Assembly (NCBI RefSeq): GCF_003176895.1
Contig: NZ_QGTD01000001.1
Coordinates: 160,220-224,219 of the forward strand
Length of the DNA stretch: 64,000 nt
Direction: 5' to 3'
Source of the DNA: Gracilibacillus dipsosauri
GTDB lineage: Bacteria; Bacillota; Bacilli; Bacillales; Amphibacillaceae
In this document: piece after piece, positions 1 to 9,083 of the stretch
How the letters are laid out: the number at the start of each line of letters is the position of its first letter
How positions within the stretch are numbered: the first letter of the stretch is position 1
Program-made: the position numbers and the translations under genes
Notes under the pieces: model-generated
Seen by the model: the letters and a program-made list of their open reading frames with translations, nothing else
What the model was told of the DNA's origin: nothing
Database searches by the model: none

Positions 1-899
1 CTGGTTTAGCGGTTACACATAGTTTTATACCGCCAACCCCTGGACCAATTGCGGTTGCAGATTTAGTCGGAGCCGATTTAGGATGGGTTATTTTGTTCGG
101 TGCACTTGCCGGTATCCCTTCCATGATTATTGCTGGTCCACTATTCGCACGATATATTTCAAAACGACTGCATGTTGTTGTTCCAGAGTATATGAATATG
201 GAAGAAGTAGAGTATGATCGAGAGTTGCCTAGTTTTCCTTTAATAGCTTCGATCATCTTAACACCGTTATTATTAATTTTATGTAATACATTTTCCGATT
301 TCTTTCTAGACGAAGGGAATATTGCGCGTGATATCTTTACATTCTTAGGACACCCTTTTGTCGCTTTAACCATTGCAACAATTCTTACCTTTATCTTCTT
401 AGGAACAAAACGTGGTTTCACACGTCAAGAAGTGCAAGATATTGCGAACAAAGGATTAGAGCCTGCAGGGATTATTATATTAGTAACAGGGGCTGGTGGT
501 GTATTTAAAGAAGTTTTAATTCAATCTGGTGTTGGTGATGTAATTGGAAATATGATGGCTGGTTCTAATCTGCCACCTATCCTACTAGCATTTTTAATCG
601 CAGCTGCTGTTCGTGTGGCTCAAGGATCTGCAACCGTATCGATGGTAACTGCAGCAGGACTTGTCGCACCATTAATTGATATCCTAAATCTCGAAGGTCC
701 AATTTTAGGCTTAATCGTTATTGCAATTGCATCAGGTGCAACAGTATTATCACATGTTAATGACTCTGGTTTTTGGCTAGTTGGACGATATTTTGGTTTA
801 GATGTTAAGGATACACTAAAATCCTGGACCGTTATGGAAACATTAATCGGTCTTGTCGGTTTATCTGTTGCACTGTTACTAGGTATTTTTATTTCATAA
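1..899 (+). CDS. gntP: Gluconate permease, GntP family (5' end outside window)
   Basis: This is the C-terminal part of a GntP-family proton/gluconate symporter of the cytoplasmic membrane. The reading frame (codons from base 3) is open to the left edge, so the true start lies outside the window; the TTG at 93 is internal. The first visible residues, LAVTHSFIPPTPGPIAVAD, match the conserved HxxxPPxPGP signature of the family. Several hydrophobic segments follow, and the C-terminal part has the typical GSATVSMVTAAGL and HVNDSGFW stretches. The gene is followed at 55 bp by a gluconate kinase on the same strand, so the two probably form a gluconate utilisation operon; a GntR-type regulator may lie upstream outside the window. 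The family assignment is firm. The substrate is inferred from the neighbouring kinase. Confidence 0.93.
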   Translation, partial: GLAVTHSFIPPTPGPIAVADLVGADLGWVILFGALAGIPSMIIAGPLFARYISKRLHVVVPEYMNMEEVEYDRELPSFPLIASIILTPLLLILCNTFSDFFLDEGNIARDIFTFLGHPFVALTIATILTFIFLGTKRGFTRQEVQDIANKGLEPAGIIILVTGAGGVFKEVLIQSGVGDVIGNMMAGSNLPPILLAFLIAAAVRVAQGSATVSMVTAAGLVAPLIDILNLEGPILGLIVIAIASGATVLSHVNDSGFWLVGRYFGLDVKDTLKSWTVMETLIGLVGLSVALLLGIFIS

Positions 900-906
900 T
901 TTTCAG

Positions 907-933
907 ATGGGCATAGCTTTTTATGCCCATTTT
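907..933 (+). terminator. Hairpin between gntP and gntK
   Basis: ATGGGCATA (907-915) and TATGCCCAT (922-930) form a 9-bp perfect stem with a short loop, followed by a short T-run. It lies 25 bp before the gntK start, so it may act as a weak attenuating terminator or as a processing/stability element within the operon. Confidence 0.5.
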
Positions 934-954
934 ACATAGGAGGGATCTATCAGT

Positions 955-2496
955 ATGAGCGATGTTATGATTGGTGTTGATATCGGCACGACAAGTACGA
1001 AAGCAGTAGTTTTTGATAAAAACGGAAAGGCATTAAGCAGAGCAGGAGTGGAGTACCCATTATATACTCCAAGACCAGAAGTTGCAGAGCAAGACCCTGA
1101 AGAAATCTTCCAGGCTGTCATAACTGTCATTAAAGATAGTATGAAGCAAGCAAATATTACTGGAGAAAAGGTCCAGTTTATTTCTTTTAGTTCGGCCATG
1201 CATAGTTTAATGGTCGTGAATCAAGATGGTAAGCCATTAACTAACTCTATTACATGGGCAGATAATCGGAGTTCTTCCTACATGGAGAAAGTAAAGCAAA
1301 CACTTAATGGGCATCAAATATACTTACGTACTGGAACACCTATTCACCCAATGTCACCTTTTCTGAAATTAATATGGTTAAAAGCTGAACAGCCTGAATT
1401 ATTCCAGCCTAGTCATAAATTTATCTCGATAAAAGAGTATATTTTTTATCGGTTATTTGGGCAATATCTTATTGATTATTCAATTGCTTCTGCAACAGGA
1501 ATGTTTCATTTAGAGCAATTGGACTGGGATCAAGAAGTGCTGCAATTACTGCAAATAAAGAAGGAACAATTAAGTACTCCAGTTGCCACCACCCATTCGG
1601 TCACAGGACTATATCCACAATATGCAGAAGAACTCGGGATACCTGCTAATCTCCCTTTTATAATTGGTGCAAGTGATGGGGTATTGTCTAATTTAGGAGT
1701 AAATGCGATTGAACCCGGGGTCGTCGCTCTAACCATTGGAACAAGTGGTGCCATTCGTACGGTTACCAATAAGCCTGTTACCGATCCAAAAGGAAGAATT
1801 TTCTGTTATGCCTTAACAGATAAGCACTGGGTTATTGGTGGCCCTGTCAATAATGGTGGGATGATTTTTCGTTGGTTGAAGGATGAATTCGGCCATGTAG
1901 AAGTAGAAAAGGAAAAACAGACTGGTGAGAGCTCATACGATTTACTTACGTCACTAGCGGAATCCGTTCCACCTGGGTCAGAAGGGTTGCTTTTCCATCC
2001 CTATCTAACAGGAGAACGTGCTCCATTATGGGATGCCAATGCGAGAGGCTCCTTTTTTGGTCTTTCCATGCATCACAAAAAAGCACATATGGTACGAGCG
2101 GTGTTAGAAGGAATTACGATGAATTTATATAGTGTGTTATTAGCATTAGAAGAATTAATTGGGGAACCAAAACGCATTCAGGCTACTGGGGGGTTTGCAC
2201 GCTCTCGGTTCTGGCGTCAAATGCTTGCTGACATATTCGGTCAACAAGTGACGGTACCTGAAAGCTTTGAAAGTTCTTGCTTAGGAGCTGTTGTGTTAGG
2301 CATGTACGCACAAAGTGAAATTAATTCATTGGAGGAAGTTGGGAGGATGGTGGGCTCGGTTCATAGCCATCAACCTAACCCAGATGCAGCAAAAGCTTAT
2401 CAAGAATTAATGCCGATCTTTATTCGCATCCCTCGTTTATTGGAAAAGGAATATGAAGCAATTTCTCGTGTTCAAAAAAAGGCTCATGAAACTTAA
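955..2496 (+). CDS. gntK: Gluconokinase, FGGY family
   Basis: This cytoplasmic carbohydrate kinase of the FGGY family would phosphorylate gluconate to 6-phosphogluconate with ATP. The N-terminal phosphate-binding motif is clear (IGVDIGTTSTKAVVFD, residues about 6-21). The second ATPase lobe carries GASDGVLSNLGVNA and GTSGAIRT, and the family signature is near ATGGFARSRFWRQMLADIFG. The length of 513 residues is normal for Bacillus GntK. The ATG at 955 is preceded by a strong AGGAGGG (938-944). It follows gntP directly and is closed by a terminator at 2522. Xylulokinase and glycerol kinase share the fold; the gntP neighbour and the long C-terminal region favour gluconokinase. Confidence 0.9.
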   Translation: MSDVMIGVDIGTTSTKAVVFDKNGKALSRAGVEYPLYTPRPEVAEQDPEEIFQAVITVIKDSMKQANITGEKVQFISFSSAMHSLMVVNQDGKPLTNSITWADNRSSSYMEKVKQTLNGHQIYLRTGTPIHPMSPFLKLIWLKAEQPELFQPSHKFISIKEYIFYRLFGQYLIDYSIASATGMFHLEQLDWDQEVLQLLQIKKEQLSTPVATTHSVTGLYPQYAEELGIPANLPFIIGASDGVLSNLGVNAIEPGVVALTIGTSGAIRTVTNKPVTDPKGRIFCYALTDKHWVIGGPVNNGGMIFRWLKDEFGHVEVEKEKQTGESSYDLLTSLAESVPPGSEGLLFHPYLTGERAPLWDANARGSFFGLSMHHKKAHMVRAVLEGITMNLYSVLLALEELIGEPKRIQATGGFARSRFWRQMLADIFGQQVTVPESFESSCLGAVVLGMYAQSEINSLEEVGRMVGSVHSHQPNPDAAKAYQELMPIFIRIPRLLEKEYEAISRVQKKAHET

Positions 2497-2521
2497 GTCA
2501 GTCGAGAAGAGTGAAATTTAT

Positions 2522-2556
2522 AAAAGACTGAAAGATTAGAAATGTTTCAGTCTTTT
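2522..2556 (+). terminator. Rho-independent terminator after gntK
   Basis: AAAAGACTGAAA (2522-2533) pairs with TTTCAGTCTTTT (2545-2556), giving a 12-bp perfect stem that ends in a T-run on the plus strand. Confidence 0.8.
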
Positions 2557-2689
2557 ACCACAATTTTGATGTAACTTTGACTGTTTCATACTCTCTATTG
2601 AGCGCAAGCTTATCTGTCCATCATTTCATTCAAATAAGTCATGAACGACAGACCAAATACTGCGCGTAATGAGAGTATGCTAACTTCAT

Positions 2690-3031
2690 TTATCTTGCAA
2701 CTCCCTTGCAATTATCAATATACTCGCTCCCCCATTCCGTCAACTCATTCATTGTTGGATAGAGCTTCTTCCCTAAATCCGTTAAAGAATATTCTACTTT
2801 TGGAGGAACTTGATTATAAACCTCACGGTGAATAATTCGAAAGTTTTCCAGTTGCCTAAGTTGCTTAGTCAGTGAGGAGTGCGTTAAGCCATCAAATCTT
2901 CTTAATAGTTCGTTGAATCTTACAGGACCGTCTTTTAGATGAAAAATAATCATGAGAGTCCACTTACCTGACAATACCTTCTGTGCTGTAGTGATCGGGC
3001 AAGTTAAATCAGCACTTGTTAATTCAATCAT
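2690..3031 (-). CDS. HxlR-family transcriptional regulator
   Basis: This winged-helix DNA-binding protein of the HxlR (DUF24) family probably represses the divergent short-chain dehydrogenase. The family pattern is visible: CPITTAQKVLSGKWTLMIIFHL, then FNELLRRFDGLTHSSLTKQLRQLE as the recognition region, then the wing YSLTDLGKKL. The conserved N-terminal cysteine (before PITTAQ) is the residue sensing oxidants or electrophiles in relatives such as HypR and YodB. I chose the ATG at 3031 (113 residues) because GAGGTGGAG lies just upstream; the ATG at 3067 has no ribosome binding site. HxlR regulators divergent from SDR oxidoreductases are a common aldehyde or quinone stress arrangement. Confidence 0.88.
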   Translation of the reverse strand: MIELTSADLTCPITTAQKVLSGKWTLMIIFHLKDGPVRFNELLRRFDGLTHSSLTKQLRQLENFRIIHREVYNQVPPKVEYSLTDLGKKLYPTMNELTEWGSEYIDNCKGVAR

Positions 3032-3142
3032 CAAACTCCACCTCTTCCTTTGCTCTAAATTTCTCATATTATCTCTATTAATAATCTTTTTAAAAAAATG
3101 TCTGCGTTGGAACGGTTGTGCTCTCTTATTAATATACCATTT

Positions 3143-3167
3143 TATCGTAACGATACAAAAATATCGT
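3143..3167. promoter_or_regulatory. Candidate HxlR operator
   Basis: TATCGTAACGATA (3143-3155) is a perfect palindrome around a central A, and a further half site TATCGT occurs at 3162-3167. It lies between the divergent HxlR and SDR genes, where a shared operator is expected. The function is inferred from position and symmetry. Confidence 0.5.
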
Positions 3168-3237
3168 ACTATTCAGAATGCTTATTACCCTTTAATATGG
3201 GTTATGCATTAAACCTATTGAAAAAGGAGTAGATAAT

Positions 3238-4020
3238 ATGTCGACGAACGAAGGAAGATTCAATGGTAAAGTTGCTTTGGTCACAGGGGCAAGTCGTGGG
3301 ATAGGAGCTGAAATAGCCAAAAAGTTAGCAGCTGGAGGAGCGGAGTTTATAGGCATTCATTACGCCAATAATACAGATACTGCATTGAAAGTTGTTGATG
3401 ATATTAAGGCATTGGGTGCAAAGGCTGTGGCTCTACAAGCTGACTTAACCTCTGGTATTTCTGGTGCAAAAAAGCTTTGGGCTGGATTTGAAGATGCGGC
3501 CCGTATGGAATTAGGGACTGTGCACTTGGACATCTTAATTAATAACGCAGGTATTTCACCAGTCATGTCGTTTGAAGAAACGCCAACGGAAACGGTGGAC
3601 GATACGATTAATGTTAACTTTAAGGCTCCTTACTTTATTACTCAAGCAGCTAGCCCGTTTTTGCGGAATGGTGGACGAATCATTAACATTTCTACTGGCT
3701 TTACACGTGTTGCTGCACCAATGAATACCATTTATGCGGCTTCCAAAGGAGCTATTGACACACTTACTTTGGCATTAGCTCCACATTTTGCTTCAAAGGG
3801 TGTTACGGTTAATGCAGTGGCACCGGGAATTACGGCTACTGATATGAACAAGGAGATGCGCTCCACACCAGAAGGACTTGCTCAAGCAGCGGCATTTTCT
3901 GCATTCTCTAGAGTAGGTACCACGGACGATGTTGCTGATATCGTTGCTTTTATAGCATCTGAGGAAGCACGATGGATCACTGGCCAAGTTATTGATGCCT
4001 CTGGAGGAAGCAGGCTTTAA
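3238..4020 (+). CDS. Short-chain dehydrogenase/reductase (SDR)
   Basis: This is a classical NAD(P)-dependent SDR oxidoreductase of 260 residues. The cofactor motif TGASRGIG sits at about residues 16-23, NNAG follows (ILINNAGIS), and the catalytic Tyr and Lys are in YAASKG. The C-terminal GITATDM and ITGQVIDASGG are typical of the classical family. The start has AAAGGAG 9 bp upstream. The gene is divergent from an HxlR regulator, suggesting induction by a reactive carbonyl or similar signal. The precise substrate cannot be read from the sequence. Confidence 0.88.
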   Translation: MSTNEGRFNGKVALVTGASRGIGAEIAKKLAAGGAEFIGIHYANNTDTALKVVDDIKALGAKAVALQADLTSGISGAKKLWAGFEDAARMELGTVHLDILINNAGISPVMSFEETPTETVDDTINVNFKAPYFITQAASPFLRNGGRIINISTGFTRVAAPMNTIYAASKGAIDTLTLALAPHFASKGVTVNAVAPGITATDMNKEMRSTPEGLAQAAAFSAFSRVGTTDDVADIVAFIASEEARWITGQVIDASGGSRL

Positions 4021-4151
4021 TAACAAAATGGCCTATCAAAAAAAGCATATGGCGAGATCATGCGTATTAGTTTAGACTAGCATGTGTGGTCTCTATTTTT
4101 TACATATTGCGATTCAAGATTCGAGTGGAAAGTGGTGAGACCTGCTTAGAT

Positions 4152-4208
4152 TAAATTAAGCAATTCACTTGGTACTCCCGATGATGGTGCAGTAACTCTT
4201 ATAGTCAT
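4152..4208 (-). pseudogene. Relic of the 5' end of an S66 peptidase gene
   Basis: About 55 bp match the start of the S66 peptidase gene at 14857-15870, nearly base for base (compare 4155-4208 with 15779-15838). On the minus strand it reads MTIRVTAPSSGVPSELLN against MTIGVTAPSSGVPSEL in the intact gene. There are three substitutions and a 9-bp deletion between short direct repeats. No further homologous sequence follows, so this is a non-functional fragment left by duplication, rearrangement or loss of a paralogue. Confidence 0.75.
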
Positions 4209-4276
4209 AGAGCATTTTAAACAAGAATTTGAAAGATACATGGAATACAATAATAAAAACGGATGAAGTTGAAATT

Positions 4277-4310
4277 AAAAATGAGTCCGGTACAAGACCG
4301 AACTCATTTT
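4277..4310. terminator. Terminator-like hairpin downstream of PTS and SDR genes
   Basis: AAAATGAGT...CGGT pairs with ACCG...ACTCATTTT around ACAAG, with one internal mismatch. The A-rich and T-rich flanks make it usable in both directions, and it lies between convergent genes. Confidence 0.55.
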
Positions 4311-4389
4311 GAGCAAGTTGCCTGACGAAATTACCTTGTCTAACATTTTAGGAGTTATTTCCATAAGGAAGCTTTTCTAGTTTAATAGG

Positions 4390-6297
4390 TTAAATAATAG
4401 AACCCATTTGCTTTGCGTTGTTCCTGTCTTTATCAGATAAAGGTTTTTTCATAAATCCTATTATGAAGCAGGTTATTAAAGAACCTAAAAGTATACAACC
4501 AATGTATAACAATGGTTTATTACATGCGATTGGGATAACAAAAATACCACCATGGGGTGCCTTTAATGAAATATCCAATGCCATACACGCTGCACCACCT
4601 ACAGCACCACCGATTATATTCGCAGGAATTATCCTTAGTGGATCCGCTGCAGCAAAAGGAATCGCACCCTCGGTAATAAAACTTGCTCCTAATACATAAC
4701 TAGCTTTTCCAGCTTCTACTTCTTGAATGGTAAATCTATTTTTAAAGATTGATGTCGCCAGTGCAATACCAATTGGAGGTACCATTCCTCCGACCATCAA
4801 GGCAGCAGATGGCTCAAAAATATTTGCAGCAAACATTGCTAGACCAAATGCCGAAGCCGTCTTATTAATTGGCCCACCCATATCAGAAGCCATCATACCA
4901 GCTAACAAAGCGCCTAAAATAGCCGCATTAATTCCAGTGAGACCTTTTAACCAGCCTTCCAAAAATTCATTTAGCATGGACATTGGCGTATTTAATATAA
5001 AGAACATAAAGACGCCAACAATTAATGTACTTAATAATGGAACAATTAATACTGAAACTAAACCTTGGAAAGACTTCGGTATCTTAGCCATAGACTTTTT
5101 AATAAACTTGGCCGCAAAACCACCTACGAATCCAGCAACCATTCCTCCAAGAAACCCTGACCCACCTATGCTGGCCATCATCCCACCAATCATCGCAGGG
5201 GCAAGACCTTGTTTGTCTGCAATACTGTACCCAATAAATCCGGCTAAAATGGGAACCATTAATGCAAATGCTGCATCCCCGCCAGCCTGACTAAAGAAAG
5301 CGGCGATTACATTATATTGATCACTCTCGGGATTTGAAGCATTAATACCGAACATGAAAGAAATAGCGATAAATATCCCACCAACAACCACGAAGGGAAT
5401 CATGTATGAAACCCCACTCATAATATGCTTATAAAAATTCAACCCCGATTTTTCCTCTGGTTCTGATTGCATCTCTTCTTCCACTACGTTTTTCTCAACA
5501 GTATTTTCTTTTATATCATAGGACAAGGCTTGCTCAATTAATTGATCAGCTTGATTGATTGCTTTTTTTACAGGCACATCTACAAATTGCTTACCTTGTA
5601 AAACAGAAGTATCAACCCGCACATCGTGTGCTACCACGATGGCATCTGCGTTTTGAATATCAGCTGCAGTAAGTCGATTCTCTGGACCATTAGAACCATT
5701 TGTTTGAATTTTAACTTTCATACCACGACTTTTTGCAGCATCTTTCAATGACTCCGCAGCCATATACGTATGGGCAATCCCTGTCATACATGCCGTAATC
5801 CCAATTAAATATTTTCCAGATCCCGTTTCTTCCTTTTTATCTGCTACCTGTTGTTTTTCTTGTTCCTGAATAACTTTAATTACTTCATCTTGAGATGTAG
5901 CCAAAACTAGCTTCGCTCTAAATATTTCATTCATTAAGAAAGTCGACAGCTTGGACAAAAGTGACAAATGCTCATTTGATGCGTTTTCCGGTGCTGCAAT
6001 CATAAAGATTAAATTTGTATGCTGCCCACCGTAATCAATTCCTTGTAGCTTCCTTCCCATTACAATAGTAGGCTTATTTACAGATTTACTTTTAGCATGT
6101 GGGATGGCTACACCATATCCAACAGCAGTTGAAATTTCATTCTCTCTTTTGTAAATTGCTTTTTTAAATTGCTCTGAGTCATTTATAAGCTGATTACTAG
6201 CTAGTTTATCTACTAACTCATCAATAACATCTGCTTGATTATCCCCTTCAAGATTTAAAATAATATTATCATGGGTTATAATATCCACGAGTTTCAT
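4390..6297 (-). CDS. PTS fructose-type transporter subunit IIABC
   Basis: This single-chain phosphotransferase permease imports and phosphorylates a sugar of the fructose family. Three domains are visible. EIIA has the phospho-accepting His at about residue 67 (GVAIPHAKS). EIIB begins near residue 161, with the phospho-Cys at about 170 (ITACMTGIAHTYMAAE). EIIC, from about residue 290, is hydrophobic with repeated glycine-rich membrane segments (FIKKSMAKIPKSFQG, ASDMGGPINKTA). The start was moved from 6327 to the ATG at 6297 because TAGGAGGG lies directly before it. The gene is the last of a regulator-aldolase-PTS operon. The neighbours suggest a fructose- or tagatose-type substrate whose bisphosphate is split by the aldolase, but no 1-phosphofructokinase is present here. 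Confidence 0.88.
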   Translation of the reverse strand: MKLVDIITHDNIILNLEGDNQADVIDELVDKLASNQLINDSEQFKKAIYKRENEISTAVGYGVAIPHAKSKSVNKPTIVMGRKLQGIDYGGQHTNLIFMIAAPENASNEHLSLLSKLSTFLMNEIFRAKLVLATSQDEVIKVIQEQEKQQVADKKEETGSGKYLIGITACMTGIAHTYMAAESLKDAAKSRGMKVKIQTNGSNGPENRLTAADIQNADAIVVAHDVRVDTSVLQGKQFVDVPVKKAINQADQLIEQALSYDIKENTVEKNVVEEEMQSEPEEKSGLNFYKHIMSGVSYMIPFVVVGGIFIAISFMFGINASNPESDQYNVIAAFFSQAGGDAAFALMVPILAGFIGYSIADKQGLAPAMIGGMMASIGGSGFLGGMVAGFVGGFAAKFIKKSMAKIPKSFQGLVSVLIVPLLSTLIVGVFMFFILNTPMSMLNEFLEGWLKGLTGINAAILGALLAGMMASDMGGPINKTASAFGLAMFAANIFEPSAALMVGGMVPPIGIALATSIFKNRFTIQEVEAGKASYVLGASFITEGAIPFAAADPLRIIPANIIGGAVGGAACMALDISLKAPHGGIFVIPIACNKPLLYIGCILLGSLITCFIIGFMKKPLSDKDRNNAKQMGSII

Positions 6298-6327
6298 TAT
6301 ATTCCCTCCTAGCTTCCTAGTAATCAA

Positions 6328-7197
6328 TTAACTAAAATAAAGATGTGCTTTATTTGTTGAGTTAAATAGATCCATTTTTTGCTTTACCACTTTTTGGGCA
6401 GCTTTTCGGGCACTTGGCATAATGACATCAGGCTCATAAGCCTCCTGTTGCTCCGTAAGGAAACGACGCATCTCCCCGAAGAAAGCACTTTTCATATCCG
6501 TTGATAAATTAATCTTTGCTATACCGTGAAGATAGGTTTGGGAAATCTCCTCATCTTTATTATCACTTCCTCCATGAAGAACAAGAGGAATGCCTACCCT
6601 ATGATTAATTTCCTCAAGCAAATCCAACCTTAGTTTCGGTTTTCCAGCATGTTTGTATTGACCATGTGATGTCCCAATGGCTACAGCCAATGTATCTATG
6701 CCTGTTTCTTCAACAAACCTCTTTGCATCCTCTGGATCGGTATATAATATTTCATCCGCACCGCCCTCAGAGCTTCCTTCATTGGATCCGATTGTTCCTA
6801 ATTCAGCCTCTACTGATACGTTCACATCATGCGCAATTTTGACAACTTCTTTTGTAATGGATATATTATCCTCAAAAGAAGCGTGTGAGGCATCAATCAT
6901 TACGGAGGTGTAACCATTCCTGATAGCTCTCATAACATCCTTTACAGATGAACCGTGATCTAGGTGAATAGCCATAGGTACTTTTGTGTTTCTGCATTTT
7001 TCTCTAACATATGCTATAAATTCATCACCAACTAACTCAATCTCGTTCGGATGAATTTGGATAATGGCTGGTGCATTTTTCTCTTCCGCAGCTTCGATTA
7101 CAACTCTTACAAACTCACTGTTCGCAACATTAAAAGAACCTACCGCAAAATTATGTTTATACGCTACCTTTAATAGTTCCTTCATATTCATTAACAT
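6328..7197 (-). CDS. Class II (zinc) ketose-bisphosphate aldolase
   Basis: This cytoplasmic class II aldolase would cleave a ketose 1,6-bisphosphate (fructose or tagatose type) to dihydroxyacetone phosphate and an aldehyde. Zinc and catalytic regions are seen in HLDHGSS (Asp80, His81), ELGTIGSNEG, the GTSHGQYKHAG loop and LVLHGGSD. The length of 289 residues is typical of the GatY/FbaA/IolJ group. The start ATG has AAGGAGAG at good spacing. The stop lies 30 bp before the PTS gene and the regulator ends 20 bp upstream, so all three are probably cotranscribed. It is likely a pathway-specific aldolase rather than the glycolytic Fba, which is usually elsewhere in Bacillaceae. Confidence 0.88.
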   Translation of the reverse strand: MLMNMKELLKVAYKHNFAVGSFNVANSEFVRVVIEAAEEKNAPAIIQIHPNEIELVGDEFIAYVREKCRNTKVPMAIHLDHGSSVKDVMRAIRNGYTSVMIDASHASFEDNISITKEVVKIAHDVNVSVEAELGTIGSNEGSSEGGADEILYTDPEDAKRFVEETGIDTLAVAIGTSHGQYKHAGKPKLRLDLLEEINHRVGIPLVLHGGSDNKDEEISQTYLHGIAKINLSTDMKSAFFGEMRRFLTEQQEAYEPDVIMPSARKAAQKVVKQKMDLFNSTNKAHLYFS

Positions 7198-7217
7198 TCA
7201 AATCTCTCCTTTTTCTT

Positions 7218-9083
7218 TTAAAATTGATTCCATCTACTAATAAATTCTTTTTTTGTTGTTGTATGGACAAGCCCTTTTACGTTTTCGATGTTTTTGGTTT
7301 TTTCAAAAAACTCAGTGAAAACAAATTCATTTCTTTCAATATCTAAGGCTGGAATGTAAATAATGATTAACTGAACAAGTTCCTTTCCCCATTGGATCGC
7401 TTTCTTATTAATTCCAATAATCACGCTCTCTTTATATTCTTTCACCTCAAAATATGGGTGCGGGATTGCCACTAAATTACCTATAGAGGTATAAGACATC
7501 CTTTCCCTTTTCATGATTGGCTCATAAAAATGCTCTTGATTGGCCAAAGATAGAAGATGATGAATAGCATCATCAGGGCTACTTTCATTAATCCAGTGAA
7601 TAGAGGACTGCTCAATAATTGAGTTTTGTGCTTCCAGAAAGAATCTGATTTTCTTTATATCACTGCTTGGAAAGCCGCTTTGGATCATAATAAATTTTGC
7701 ATTGATTTGTTGTGGTTCAAACGCTAAATTAATTCCAATATATAGATAGGAATTATCAAAAACATAGTCCTTAGAAAACTTTTCTATTTTGCTAATTTCA
7801 AGTTCATCAAAGTAAGTTGCTACCCTGGAAGAGAGAATCTTCGTACGCTCATAGCTTCTACTATAGAGAATAATTGTTTTTATCTTCTTTTTATCTCGGG
7901 AATCGAGAATTACCTGGATATGATAAGCTAAATAAGCAATTTCACTGTCTTGAATCTCCACATGAAGCTCTTTTTCAATTTTTAAAGCGATATGAGATGC
8001 AATACTAAAAGAATAGAAGTACTCTGACTTTGTCTCTTTTACAAACGGGTTGTAGATTAGCAAGTTATGTGACGCAGGATAAATAATTCGATATATATGA
8101 TTGGAAATGTTATTCCTGAAACGCTTCTGTGAATAAGTCGGTACTTGATAAACTTGCTCTACTTGAAGTAAAATGTCCTCTATTTTCGATATAATTTGAT
8201 GATTCTTATTCCCTATCTGTGTATTATCTAGATCCAATTGTAACGATATTAAATAGTTCACAAAATAAATGATTTCGTCATCCGTCATATTTACATATTT
8301 GTTTATTCGTGACCGAAATGCTTCTGCAACTTCATACTCTCTAAAGGATGTCAGATTATCCAATTCTGTATCCTCAATAGAAACCGTATGACCAAGGTTT
8401 ATTTGATGAATGATGATGATTAATTGAGTGGTCATTTTCTTGTACATCAAAAATTCTAGGTTCAGCTGATATTTAATATTTATTTCATCGACCAATTTGA
8501 AAATGCTCTCAATTATATTCACATCTACCCATGTTCGGAAACCATTTATTACATAATCCTTGTACACCTCCTTCTTTACTGTTATAGAAGAAAAGAAACT
8601 TTCTAATAGCACTCTTTTTTGCAATTCAGTCCCAATCAATTTAATGCCTTTAAACACTTTCGTATCTATCGCAACATCAATACCTAATGCCTGAATATTC
8701 ATTGTAAGTTTTTGAAGGCGGCTACGAATTGTCTGTGGTGAATAAAAAAATCTGTCCGCAATTTCATCGTAGGTAATATATTCGCTTTCATTCATCAGGA
8801 ACTGAATAATTTGAAACTCCAAAAATGCTTCTTCCAGTTCTTTTTCATCAGATACAAACCATTCTTGATCAATTCGGGTATTGTCATTTTTAATAGCATA
8901 TCCTTGAGAAGATGAGGTAATAATAATGTCCGTACCGCTATCATTGATCTCCTTTATATAATTTCGAATGGTGCGATCTGTAACATTTAATATCTCAGCA
9001 AGTGTGGCCGTGGATACATATTCTTGATCCTGGTTCATTAGAAAATTAATTAATTGACTATGTTTTTTATGCAAACAAACCAC
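7218..9083 (-). CDS. PRD-domain transcriptional regulator (BglG/MtlR type)
   Basis: This PTS-controlled transcription activator has 621 residues. The N-terminus holds two helix-turn-helix regions (LAEILNVTDRTIRNYIKEIND at about 28-48 and IADRFFYSPQTIRSRLQKL at about 100-118). Two PRD domains with conserved histidines follow in the middle. A degenerate EIIB-like segment comes next, and the C-terminal EIIA-like domain carries the phosphorylatable His in LVAIPHPYF. This layout is that of MtlR/ManR/LicR-type activators rather than RNA-binding antiterminators. The listed start is GTG at 9083 with AAAGG only 3 bp away; the TTG at 9074 has better spacing and may be the real start. It heads the aldolase-PTS operon and probably activates it when the sugar is present. 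Confidence 0.85.
   Translation of the reverse strand: MVCLHKKHSQLINFLMNQDQEYVSTATLAEILNVTDRTIRNYIKEINDSGTDIIITSSSQGYAIKNDNTRIDQEWFVSDEKELEEAFLEFQIIQFLMNESEYITYDEIADRFFYSPQTIRSRLQKLTMNIQALGIDVAIDTKVFKGIKLIGTELQKRVLLESFFSSITVKKEVYKDYVINGFRTWVDVNIIESIFKLVDEINIKYQLNLEFLMYKKMTTQLIIIIHQINLGHTVSIEDTELDNLTSFREYEVAEAFRSRINKYVNMTDDEIIYFVNYLISLQLDLDNTQIGNKNHQIISKIEDILLQVEQVYQVPTYSQKRFRNNISNHIYRIIYPASHNLLIYNPFVKETKSEYFYSFSIASHIALKIEKELHVEIQDSEIAYLAYHIQVILDSRDKKKIKTIILYSRSYERTKILSSRVATYFDELEISKIEKFSKDYVFDNSYLYIGINLAFEPQQINAKFIMIQSGFPSSDIKKIRFFLEAQNSIIEQSSIHWINESSPDDAIHHLLSLANQEHFYEPIMKRERMSYTSIGNLVAIPHPYFEVKEYKESVIIGINKKAIQWGKELVQLIIIYIPALDIERNEFVFTEFFEKTKNIENVKGLVHTTTKKEFISRWNQF

Noticed and set aside
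4727..5290. 187-codon plus-strand frame opposite the PTS gene
   Set aside because: It is the antisense shadow of the EIIC domain; the minus strand has clear PTS motifs.
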